Source: Bacillus carboniphilus
Lineage (GTDB): Bacteria; Bacillota; Bacilli; Bacillales; JC228
Length of the DNA: 64,000 nucleotides
NCBI RefSeq assembly: GCF_039522365.1
Contig: NZ_BAAADJ010000064.1
Coordinates: 186,001-250,000, forward strand
Direction of reading: 5' to 3'
Shown here: one piece after another, positions 37,060-44,424 of the stretch
Numbering within the stretch: position 1 is the first letter of the stretch
Layout of the letters: each line of letters opens with the position of its first letter
Notes under the pieces: generated by a model
Database searches by the model: none
What the model was told of the DNA's origin: nothing
Seen by the model: the letters and a program-made list of their open reading frames with translations, nothing else
Position numbers and translations under genes: made by a program

Positions 37060-39684
37060 ATGGGAGCAACTTCCGTATTAATGAAAGAAAATGTACGAAA
37101 GAAGAATACTGGTATTGAGTTTCAAGAAAACGATATTAACGTTTTGATTGAAATTGCTAGTCGAGTGATTGCCCCACTCTGGCCAATTTCTACATTTGCA
37201 GCACGTCATCCCTGGATGGGATTAGAAAGGCAATCCTTTGACCAGGTCGCAGCTTGGCTAAAAGAAACCCATGATGTTGATATATACCCTAGTGTATCTA
37301 TGATTCTTTCTGCCAAAGAAAAAGGGGAGATTGATGAAGCTTTTGTGAAATTGGGGCTACAGCAATGGCTTGATTCCCATTCCTTTACTATTTCACGTTG
37401 CGTTTTGGAAAGATTTTGTCACAGGGCACTAAAATTAGAACCATTACCTAATAGTCTTTTATCATCCCAACAACTAGAGGAATTGGTAGATGAATATTGT
37501 GAACGGAATGCGTCTAGTAGTGAGCACCGCCCTACTCAACCAGTAAGTTTCCGTATTAGGAATCAACATGGTGAAAGGCTGGTTAACATTCTAGATTACC
37601 ATGTCATAAAGTGGTGTAAATTATATCTTGATGAATCTCAAGCTGGTTGGTCCATGCCCAATCGTAAAGAAGGATTCTATTCTGCATGGCGTCGTCTCGT
37701 ACAATATGACCCGGCACTTAGTAAAAAGCAACGTGATAGACTTAAAGGTTTGCCCAATGAGGCAAATAAGGCATTACAAGAAGTCTTATTTGCACTAAAA
37801 GTTCCTATTTCAGAAGTACAGACTTATCTTGAAGGGCATTTACTCTCTTTACCTGGATGGGCAGGGATGATGTTATGGCGATCTAAACAATCAAGTCACG
37901 AGCAGGCCCTTCTAACAGAATATTTAGCAGTTCGGATATCCATGGAGTGGGCACTTGTGCAGCCTTACTTACCATTGACCAATCAACAATCTGAGAATAA
38001 GATCGCGACTGCATCCCTTATTGCTTCTTGGCTCCATTGGGTTGGACTTACCACTGAGGAATGGTCACAGTTGTCATCTGTTAAGCAAAACGAATATGTA
38101 ATGTTCGCTCGTAGCTTTGATGAAAAGCTTTGCAAGAAAATCTGGTTAGAAGCTTGGGAGCAAACACAGTTAGATCGATTAAGACGGCAAATATCTTCTA
38201 ACAAATGTAAGACAAAGGATAAAAAAACGTCATTAGCTCAATTTGCGTTCTGCATTGATGTTCGATCAGAACCTTTTCGTCGTCAACTTGAAAAGGAAGG
38301 TTCTTTCGAGACGATTGGAATTGCCGGTTTCTTTGGATTACCAATCGCAACTAGTAGACTAGGGAGTGATCTTAGTCACCCTTCTTTACCCGTTATCCTA
38401 AAGCCTCAGAACACTGTTAAAGAGGAAACGGGTCAGAAAGAACTCCAATCATATCTAGAACGGAAACAGGCAGTTCATTCGATTAGCAATACATTTAAAA
38501 CAATGAAACAAAATGTACTCTCGAGCTTACTCTTACCTGAGTTGAGTGGACCTTGGCTAAGTTTACAAATGGTATTACGTAGTTTTATGCCAAGGAGAAC
38601 AGGACATCTAATACGGAACCTTCGTGAGAGTTGGTTACGCAAACCGAATACAACACTCTCACTCCATCATGTTCATAATCAAGAGGAGTCGTTACCAATT
38701 GGTTTTTCAGAAGAAGAAAAAGTAAATTATGCTAGAAATTCTCTGAGAATGATGGGATTACTAAAGGATTTCTCACCATTAGTTGTATTTTGTGGACATG
38801 GTAGCCAAAGTACGAATAATCCTTATGCTTCTTCTCTCGACTGTGGGGCATGTGGTGGAGCTTCAGGTGGGTTCAATGCTCGGGTTTTAGCTACTCTATG
38901 TAACCTTCCAGAAGTGAGACAAGCTCTCTCTTCTGAAGGTATAACAATACCTGAAAATACCGTATTTGTTGCGGCTGAACATAATACAACGGTGGATGAG
39001 TTACATTGGATATATGTTCCTGATTTATCGGATGATGCACAGAAAGCGTTTAATCGTATCGAAGCCATCTTGCCAAGAGTGAGCCAAAATGCCAACAAAA
39101 AGCGGTTAGCCCAATTGGCACATCTTCAAAAGAAGCTTAAAAATCCGAACGCGGTAGCACACGAATTTGCGGAAGATTGGAGTGAAGTGCGTCCGGAATG
39201 GGGGTTAGCTCGCAATGCAGCTTTTATCATCGGCCAACGTGAACTAACTCAGAATTGTGACTTGGAAGGAAGAGTATTCCTCCATAATTATGATTGGAAA
39301 CAGGATGAAAGTGGCGACCTCCTAGCCAGCATCATTGCTGGACCAGGAACAGTGACCCAATGGATAAACCTTCAATACTATGCTTCAACTGTTGCACCAC
39401 ATTATTATGGTAGTGGGAATAAAGTAACCCAAACTGTCACAGCCGGTCTAGGCGTTATGCAAGGGAATGCAAGTGATTTATTAGCTGGACTTCCTTGGCA
39501 ATCCGTTATGCTATCTGATTACGAGGCTTTTCATTCTCCACTTCGCTTGCTGATTGTCATACAAGCACCTAAAGATTATGTAGAACAGTTGTTGAAAAAT
39601 GATTCAATATTTCGAGAAAAAGTTCAAAATGGGTGGGTTCGACTTGCGAGTATTGATTCGGAAGGACGCTGGGAAACTTGGTAA
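37060..39684 (+). CDS. dabA: DabA (DUF2309) zinc-binding subunit of the inorganic-carbon uptake complex
   Basis: An 874-residue protein of the DUF2309/DabA family, related to beta-carbonic anhydrases. The expected zinc and catalytic residues are all present: C398 and D400 in FCIDVRSEPFRRQLE, H580 in FCGHGSQSTNNPYAS and C595 in DCGACGG. With DabB it is thought to hydrate CO2 unidirectionally inside the cell, driven by the cation gradient. It is 15 nt behind dabB with ribosome site GGGAGG. The complete active site suggests a working copy. Confidence 0.9.
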   Translation: MGATSVLMKENVRKKNTGIEFQENDINVLIEIASRVIAPLWPISTFAARHPWMGLERQSFDQVAAWLKETHDVDIYPSVSMILSAKEKGEIDEAFVKLGLQQWLDSHSFTISRCVLERFCHRALKLEPLPNSLLSSQQLEELVDEYCERNASSSEHRPTQPVSFRIRNQHGERLVNILDYHVIKWCKLYLDESQAGWSMPNRKEGFYSAWRRLVQYDPALSKKQRDRLKGLPNEANKALQEVLFALKVPISEVQTYLEGHLLSLPGWAGMMLWRSKQSSHEQALLTEYLAVRISMEWALVQPYLPLTNQQSENKIATASLIASWLHWVGLTTEEWSQLSSVKQNEYVMFARSFDEKLCKKIWLEAWEQTQLDRLRRQISSNKCKTKDKKTSLAQFAFCIDVRSEPFRRQLEKEGSFETIGIAGFFGLPIATSRLGSDLSHPSLPVILKPQNTVKEETGQKELQSYLERKQAVHSISNTFKTMKQNVLSSLLLPELSGPWLSLQMVLRSFMPRRTGHLIRNLRESWLRKPNTTLSLHHVHNQEESLPIGFSEEEKVNYARNSLRMMGLLKDFSPLVVFCGHGSQSTNNPYASSLDCGACGGASGGFNARVLATLCNLPEVRQALSSEGITIPENTVFVAAEHNTTVDELHWIYVPDLSDDAQKAFNRIEAILPRVSQNANKKRLAQLAHLQKKLKNPNAVAHEFAEDWSEVRPEWGLARNAAFIIGQRELTQNCDLEGRVFLHNYDWKQDESGDLLASIIAGPGTVTQWINLQYYASTVAPHYYGSGNKVTQTVTAGLGVMQGNASDLLAGLPWQSVMLSDYEAFHSPLRLLIVIQAPKDYVEQLLKNDSIFREKVQNGWVRLASIDSEGRWETW

Positions 39685-39748
39685 ATTCTGTGTTTATGCA
39701 AATGTCTACCTGTTAGCCTGAGCAATAAACATAAAAGGAGTGTACAAT

Positions 39749-40270
39749 ATGAACTTAGATAAAAACCAAAAGGCATTATTTGTAATGGATGTGGATACTA
39801 ATTTGGACCCTATACTACAAGAGTTACCCAACATATCTCCAGAGAATATTCTGTCTATACAGTGTTATGGACCAGTGATTTCAAGTCCATATGGGGATAT
39901 TATGAAGTCTGTAATCTATGCTATTTACCAGGAGAATGTTGAGGAGATTTTTGTTGTAGTACCAAAGGAAAAAGAGTCTCCTTCTGGGAATTCATTTTCT
40001 CAACTTGATTCCATTCAAGACCATATTCAAACGTTGGATTATCTTTTTCAAAATAGCAATCCTGAATTTCAAGGTGGTACTGTCCAAGATTGGCTATATC
40101 TAAAAGGAAGTGGTAGTGAAAATATCAACAAATGCGTGGATATGATTCAAAACCATCCACTAGTCCCGGCACAGGTTAAAGTACGTGGGTTAATAGTTGA
40201 TTTTGTAGATGGGGATCTTTTGGTCGTGGAAGTTCCTCTTGAGAAAGAAGAGGCAAAACTAAATTCTTGA
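39749..40270 (+). CDS. Beta-carbonic-anhydrase-like protein without the full zinc site
   Basis: A 173-residue protein resembling the YbcF-type beta-carbonic anhydrase homologue that accompanies dab genes in Bacillus. ENILSIQCYGPVISSPYGDI and the following SVIYAIYQENVEEIFVVVP look like the first half of the beta-CA fold, but the later H-x2-C zinc pair is not found, so catalytic activity is doubtful. AAAGGAG sits 8 nt before the ATG. It is 64 nt behind dabA and overlaps the next frame. A regulatory or structural partner role is inferred. Confidence 0.65.
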   Translation: MNLDKNQKALFVMDVDTNLDPILQELPNISPENILSIQCYGPVISSPYGDIMKSVIYAIYQENVEEIFVVVPKEKESPSGNSFSQLDSIQDHIQTLDYLFQNSNPEFQGGTVQDWLYLKGSGSENINKCVDMIQNHPLVPAQVKVRGLIVDFVDGDLLVVEVPLEKEEAKLNS

Positions 40271-40341
40271 AAACCTTCAAACATAAACAACCATCAAGTA
40301 GTCAAGACCAATTGTGCAATTCAATAGGAAGTGAATCATTT

Positions 40342-40710
40342 ATGAAAATATCAAAGGGCACATATGAATCAGATATTAGTAAAGCAATTACGCATTGGGA
40401 AAAGGATTTTCTTGGGCGAGGATCAGTATCTGTTAAAACGGATATATTACGGGATATGATTATTGTGAATCTTCAGGGAATTTTAACCCCAGCAGAATAT
40501 ACTGTTTGCGAATCGAAAGAGGGGCTATTGACAATTAAGAAAACTCGTTCCGAATTAGTTGAGTCAGGTATAGAAGACCTGAAGAATATAATCTTCACTA
40601 TAACTGGAGAGGAAGTAAAAAGTTTCCATACAGACATAAGTTCACGAACAGGTGAGAGAGTAATGGTATTTAAATTATATGATAATCTTGAAAAGAAGCT
40701 CTCAGAGTAA
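40342..40710 (+). CDS. DUF2294-family protein (YbcI-like)
   Basis: A 122-residue protein with the DUF2294 pattern: ISKAITHWEKDFLGRGSVSV near the start, DMIIVNLQGILTPAE in the middle and GEEVKSFHTDIS near the end. B. subtilis has a DUF2294 gene, ybcI, in its ybc (dab) cluster, so the whole cargo operon mirrors that locus. A longer in-frame reading back to a TTG at 40267 is possible, but the ATG has GGAAGTGA about 9 nt upstream and fits the domain. Function unknown. Confidence 0.78.
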   Translation: MKISKGTYESDISKAITHWEKDFLGRGSVSVKTDILRDMIIVNLQGILTPAEYTVCESKEGLLTIKKTRSELVESGIEDLKNIIFTITGEEVKSFHTDISSRTGERVMVFKLYDNLEKKLSE

Positions 40711-40794
40711 GGTATAATATAATTGTTTATCTTTGTGAAATTACTTAAATATATTCCAACTTTAAAAATAGTTACACTAAAGAAGGTGATTTAA

Positions 40795-40959
40795 TTGACT
40801 ATTAAGGAGTTGTCAGACCAACGATTGGTTGATATATATTTAAAGGCGCAGCTTAAAAGGTTGGACAAAGATTTCATTGAGATACTTTATAAAGAGATTA
40901 AGCGAAGAGGCGTTATTTACTTAATCTCAGACACAATTAAGAAAGCTGATAAGAAATAA
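40795..40959 (+). CDS. sda: Sda-like sporulation kinase inhibitor
   Basis: A 54-residue open frame starting at TTG with AGAAGGTGA about 5 nt upstream. It matches Sda, the 46-residue inhibitor of the sporulation kinase KinA in B. subtilis, through most of its length: KELSDQRLVDIYLKAQLKRL and DKDFIEILYKEIKRRG correspond to the two helices of the Sda hairpin (conserved LSD, L, Y, A, L, DFI, E, EI, RR). The C-terminus is about 8 residues longer. It follows the dab cluster inside element B. The resemblance is clear by eye; activity on the host kinase is inferred. Confidence 0.82.
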   Translation: MTIKELSDQRLVDIYLKAQLKRLDKDFIEILYKEIKRRGVIYLISDTIKKADKK

Positions 40960-41001
40960 TTTGTAAAATGTCTACATGATTTATTAGAAAGAGGATAGAG
41001 T

Positions 41002-41196
41002 CTATTTACCTCTACCCTCTGATATTCTTTTTACGCGCTTGCTAGTTTTTATTGCGATAACAGTTAAAATTGCAGTGTAGATTGTCGTCAGAAAAAGCGC
41101 AGTAAAACCAGTGTAAAACATGATATTTATCTTTTGTCTTGTGCTACCAATGTTAATGTTAATCACCTCAGTAATAATTATTTGAACCGTGTTCAT
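41002..41196 (-). CDS. Possible small single-helix membrane protein
   Basis: A 64-residue frame with one membrane helix (FTALFLTTIYTAILTVIAI) and a basic tail (KTSKRVKRISEGRGK). The first ATG has no ribosome site; GAGGTGATT lies inside the frame about 17 codons later, before ATT codons, with an ATG further on (at about residue 27). The start is therefore unclear. It lies between sda and the DUF3231 gene. No family recognised. Confidence 0.4.
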   Translation of the reverse strand: MNTVQIIITEVININIGSTRQKINIMFYTGFTALFLTTIYTAILTVIAIKTSKRVKRISEGRGK

Positions 41197-41235
41197 TATT
41201 TATTCTACTGTCGGATAGTATCATGGAAGGTAACC

Positions 41236-42261
41236 CTAAGTATCATTTTTCTTTTTTTGTTTGGCTAATTTAACTTTGTCCATCGTTCCAGGAGGTTGCT
41301 CTAACCATTCATTATCGATCATTAAATAAGCAATGTCTTTGGCGTATTGCCCAATCTCGAGTGAAAGACGTTCATAATTTATTACTAAATCACTTCTTTG
41401 GCTTGCAGCTGCAGCCGTAGCATAATTACCAGTTCCTGCAGCAGTTAGAAATGCCTGATGAAACATTATTAACTTATCGGAAAAAACCTGTTCTGTTAAA
41501 TTTGTGATGGAAACATCAGAAGAAACAGGTGGCTGGGTGTCGTTATCAAGCAAAATAGAAGAGAATAATCGCACATGTTTTTCGGATATATCCTTACCAC
41601 GCAACATTAAGTTTTGTACTTCTTTTCTAGGAGAGGTTTGGGCAAAGCTTAATGATAACTTAGCACCAATTAAGTTATTTTGAATGTTCATATTCAAATG
41701 TGACAATTCAATTGAATTTAATGGACGCTTATCTGAAAATGGATTCAAACTCCTTAGGTAACTTTTGCTGTCAACATAATCTTTTTGCTTAGGATAATCA
41801 ATATAAGGCGAACGAACAAACAGTCCCTTTTTTAGTAGTATTTCAGAGCTTTCATCATATAAATCTGAAGTCAAATAAAGAATATTCTTGAAAACCTTCC
41901 GAACATCATTCCTAGCACACATTGACAAAAATCCGCTGTAACCTAACATTCCAGCTTTAGACATGTGATTTAGATAAGTGATCATAAATGAATCGGTAAA
42001 TAAACGAGGAGCGTTTAAGTTTACATCACTATCAGAAAAACCATTAGGAATGGGGATGTTTTCCTGGATAAATATTTCAGTTAAATGTGCAATGTGTTCC
42101 GTCGAAATACTAAGACCTTTTTCAATAATCGATTTTACTTCAGGGTCATCAACTTTTTTTACTAGATAGTTCATAAGTTGAATTGACATGCTATTGTTCA
42201 TATAGGATGTCCAAATTGAAGCAATTTCTGAAGATGTAAGTTGAATAATACCATTACTCAT
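41236..42261 (-). CDS. DUF3231 protein (two ferritin-like/coat-F-like repeats)
   Basis: A 341-residue protein with two related all-helical halves of about 165 residues (ASIWTSYMNNSMSIQLMNYL and LIGAKLSLSFAQTSPRKEVQ start each half). This is the DUF3231 layout, common in Bacillaceae, often in sporulation or plasmid/element contexts. There is no signal peptide. It is the only large minus-strand gene in element B. Function is unknown; a spore-associated role is only a suggestion by family context. Confidence 0.72.
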   Translation of the reverse strand: MSNGIIQLTSSEIASIWTSYMNNSMSIQLMNYLVKKVDDPEVKSIIEKGLSISTEHIAHLTEIFIQENIPIPNGFSDSDVNLNAPRLFTDSFMITYLNHMSKAGMLGYSGFLSMCARNDVRKVFKNILYLTSDLYDESSEILLKKGLFVRSPYIDYPKQKDYVDSKSYLRSLNPFSDKRPLNSIELSHLNMNIQNNLIGAKLSLSFAQTSPRKEVQNLMLRGKDISEKHVRLFSSILLDNDTQPPVSSDVSITNLTEQVFSDKLIMFHQAFLTAAGTGNYATAAAASQRSDLVINYERLSLEIGQYAKDIAYLMIDNEWLEQPPGTMDKVKLAKQKKKNDT

Positions 42262-42619
42262 TTGACCAAGCCCTTTCTAAACATCATTAAATTTATTATT
42301 TGGAAATAGTGTGTTTTTATTCCTATAGTGAACACTTATCACCATTTATTCCTCTTTGGGAAAGAAACTGTTCTGAAGTGTGATAGATGGAAGGTTCGTT
42401 CCCACTAATTAAAAACTCGGGAACTATGCACCTTTTCCAAACATCGAAACTATTTATTGATGTATGTTCCATTAGAAAGGAGAAGGATTTTTTTAGAGGT
42501 GTTTACATATCTGAATTGGTAATTCTTTTTACTTTCGACCGATTGGTCAGAATATTAAGTTTTCAATTAACGGGTGCGTTTGTTTAAAAAGAATATAATC
42601 TAAAGTTCAATAGTATACT
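42262..42619. other. Element B intergenic stretch
   Basis: About 360 bp without a convincing gene. A short + strand frame here lacks a ribosome site. An operator-like imperfect palindrome GACCGATTGGTC lies at 42537-42548. Confidence 0.4.
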
Positions 42620-42648
42620 TTGATTAAGAGTAGAAATTGTAATATAAT
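42620..42648 (+). promoter_or_regulatory. Promoter of the candidate small RNA
   Basis: TTGATT at 42620-42625, spacer of exactly 17 nt, TATAAT at 42643-42648. The predicted start is near 42655. Confidence 0.65.
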
Positions 42649-42654
42649 GAAAAT

Positions 42655-42722
42655 GCGAATATGCTATGACTGCTGTTACGTGTAGAAAGAGTCCCTGTTG
42701 CGAAAGGCAGGGACTCTTTTTA
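42655..42722 (+). ncRNA. Candidate small RNA ending in an intrinsic terminator
   Basis: The promoter directly upstream and a strong hairpin, AAAGAGTCCCTG (42686-42697) pairing with CAGGGACTCTTT (42708-42719), define a transcript of about 68 nt. It has no start codon with a ribosome site and no gene follows for 800 bp. It could instead be the leader of a gene that was deleted. Confidence 0.5.
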
Positions 42723-42833
42723 CATAGTATGTTAGATAAAAGTTAATTTAAATAAGCAATTGGCATAGGTGGCCTATATTATTTGGTTTGTAAATAAACA
42801 AATGGATAAAAGAAAACGCATTAATTTCTTATT

Positions 42834-42914
42834 TTAAAGGTAGTCAGTTAAACTATGTAATTTAACTTTATTATCCACAATCCTATTTATTGATTTAAAT
42901 GTAACATATGTCAT
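42834..42914 (-). pseudogene. Remnant of the first recombinase gene
   Basis: A 26-codon frame starting MTYVTFKSINRIVDNKV and ending at a TAA. It matches the first 26 residues of the element A recombinase at 34769 (MTYGTFKSINRIMDNKV) with about 7 changes, and then stops. It is the only surviving piece of a recombinase gene in element B. Confidence 0.82.
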
Positions 42915-43185
42915 TTAATTCTTCCTTTAATTACAGAATATTAAATAAAAAAGCTAAGGTCCTCGGACGTACCTTCCTGCGGATCGCTATCCTCGCTCCG
43001 AGGCTATGTCCCCTAAAAAAAGCTACTGAATATTGTTTACTTTAAATCCTTTCTATATACTAAAAATTGTATACTAGCATCTATTGTTTATCTACAGTAA
43101 AAATCCTTGGAGTTACTGTAGTAAAAAATGAGTAAATGCAAATAAATAAAGGGTTAAACAAATAGTCCTAAATTTAGCCATGCTA
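42834..43185. repeat. Right end of element B (copy of 34690-35040)
   Basis: Same order as in A: recombinase start, GC-rich block (42959-43015) and the perfect inverted pair CTACAGTAA (43092-43100)/TTACTGTAG (43113-43121) with a 12-nt spacer. Roughly three quarters of positions agree by eye. Confidence 0.8.
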
Positions 43186-43219
43186 ACCTGGAAAAGCTCT
43201 TAAGGATGCTGTGAAGTAA
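43186..43219 (+). repeat. hbs tail, copy 3 (right junction of element B)
   Basis: CCTGGAAAAGCTCTTAAGGA and the following 13 nt encode [10 protein letters not shown] and TAA, the same residues as the end of hbs. A terminator follows 22 nt later, so this is probably the original 3' end of the host gene. Confidence 0.8.
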
Positions 43220-43240
43220 TTACATACTCATATACAGGCT

Positions 43241-43278
43241 AAATAGGGACTGATTTAATCAGTCCCTATTTATTTTTT
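43241..43278 (+). terminator. Presumed original hbs terminator, now displaced
   Basis: AAATAGGGACTGATT/AATCAGTCCCTATTT, a perfect 15-bp stem, then TATTTTTT. It follows hbs-tail copy 3 and has no other gene upstream to terminate. Confidence 0.85.
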
Positions 43279-43546
43279 ATCACCAAAAACAATTGAACAT
43301 CTACTGAAAAGGTGCACATCCCTTCATTTTGTATATCCCAATATACATACCTTGCTTTAATAAGCCCCCCATCATAACTCAATAAAATTTTTCAAATTCC
43401 GATAATGAAATAGGATATAGGCATTGGGGTAAAATGAAAGTATGAAATGTATTTTTTTTGCTCCTTTTTACTTCATTATGCTAGTATGGTTCTTATCATA
43501 AACGGAATAAATAGACCCTTTTAATTGGCTTCGGGGAGGAGAACAA
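43279..43546 (+). promoter_or_regulatory. folE upstream region
   Basis: No gene is visible in these 268 bp. The segment ends with the ribosome site GGGGAGGAG. TATGGT-like and TATAGG-like -10 candidates exist, but I cannot fix a promoter. Confidence 0.35.
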
Positions 43547-44113
43547 ATGAAAGAAACGAACGTTCGTCAAATTGAAGAAGCAGTGAGACTGATTTTAGAA
43601 GCGATTGGTGAAGATCCCAACCGTGAGGGATTACTGGACACTCCGAAACGAGTGGCAAAAATGTATAGTGAGGTTTTTAGTGGACTAGAGGATGATCCCA
43701 AAACCTACTTTGAAACCATTTTTTCTGAAGATCACGAAGAACTTGTCTTAGTAAAGGATATCCCCTTTTATTCAATGTGTGAGCATCATCTAGTTCCTTT
43801 CTTTGGGCATGCACATGTCGCTTATCTTCCAAAGGGAGGAAAAGTTACTGGCCTAAGTAAGTTAGCTAGAGCAGTTGAGGCTGTAGCCAAGCGACCACAA
43901 CTTCAAGAGCGTCTTACCGCTACGGTAGCGGATTCTATTGTAGAATCATTAGAACCACACGGTGTAATGGTTGTGGTAGAAGGAGAGCACATGTGTATGA
44001 CCATGAGAGGGGTCAAAAAACCAGGTGCTAAAACGGTTACCATGGCTGTTAGAGGAGTCTTTGAAGAAGACCATACAAAACGAGCAGAAGTATTATCTTT
44101 TATAAAGAACTAA
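43547..44113 (+). CDS. folE: GTP cyclohydrolase I
   Basis: A 188-residue enzyme (B. subtilis FolE/MtrA) converting GTP to 7,8-dihydroneopterin triphosphate, the first step of folate synthesis. The signatures [12 protein letters not shown] (about residue 73, zinc Cys and His) and [11 protein letters not shown] (about 144, zinc Cys) are intact. It is followed 16 nt later by mtrB, the mtrAB operon order of B. subtilis. Confidence 0.96.
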   Translation: MKETNVRQIEEAVRLILEAIGEDPNREGLLDTPKRVAKMYSEVFSGLEDDPKTYFETIFSEDHEELVLVKDIPFYSMCEHHLVPFFGHAHVAYLPKGGKVTGLSKLARAVEAVAKRPQLQERLTATVADSIVESLEPHGVMVVVEGEHMCMTMRGVKKPGAKTVTMAVRGVFEEDHTKRAEVLSFIKN

Positions 44114-44129
44114 CTGGAGATGAGTTCAG

Positions 44130-44354
44130 ATGCAAAGGAATATAAATTCAGACCATATTATTATAAAAGCAGAGCAAGACGGTGTTCAGGTTATCGGCTT
44201 AACTCGGGGAAGTGACACTAGATTTCACCATTCTGAAAAGCTTGATACAGGTGAAGTTATGATTGCTCAATTTACAGAACATACATCAGCAATAAAAGTT
44301 CGTGGAAAAGCTAAAATTATTTCTTCTTATGGCGAGATTGAAGCCGGCAAATAG
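44130..44354 (+). CDS. mtrB: Tryptophan RNA-binding attenuation protein TRAP
   Basis: A 74-residue protein that matches TRAP along its full length: [20 protein letters not shown], the [20 protein letters not shown] Trp-binding loop and the RNA-binding KVRGKAKI. It forms an 11-subunit ring that binds GAG/UAG repeats in trp leaders when loaded with tryptophan. Its usual neighbour target, the trp operon between aroH and hisC, is missing from this window, so its targets must be elsewhere. Confidence 0.95.
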   Translation: MQRNINSDHIIIKAEQDGVQVIGLTRGSDTRFHHSEKLDTGEVMIAQFTEHTSAIKVRGKAKIISSYGEIEAGK

Positions 44355-44361
44355 ATAGGAG

Positions 44362-44407
44362 TTAACAGTCTACCTTTCCAGGTTATTTATGTTATAATGT
44401 AGACTGT
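44362..44407 (+). promoter_or_regulatory. hepS promoter flanked by a perfect inverted repeat
   Basis: TATAAT at 44393-44398 is flanked by ACAGTCTAC (44365-44373) and GTAGACTGT (44399-44407), a 9-bp perfect inverted repeat (12 of 13 bp if extended). No good -35 is visible. No T run follows, so it is not a terminator. Confidence 0.5.
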
Positions 44408-44424
44408 TTAAAGGGAAGGGAAAT

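Larger units (their letters stand above)
35066..43219 (+). mobile_element. Element B: recombinase-less element carrying dab, sda and DUF3231 genes
   Basis: Its left end (35066-35160) matches the left end of A, its right end (42834-43185) matches the right end of A, and it closes with a third hbs tail. The recombinase genes are gone apart from a 26-codon piece. The interior carries a carbon-uptake operon and other cargo. The two ends differ clearly from those of A, so B is not a recent duplicate. Whether it still moves is unknown. Confidence 0.75.

Noticed and set aside
42387-42587. 66-codon + strand frame in element B
   Set aside because: No ribosome site, no domain, and it covers an operator-like palindrome.
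42872-42880. Perfect DnaA-box sequence TTATCCACA near the right end of element B
   Set aside because: It falls inside the conserved recombinase codons and is TTATCCATA in element A; one box alone is not evidence of an origin.
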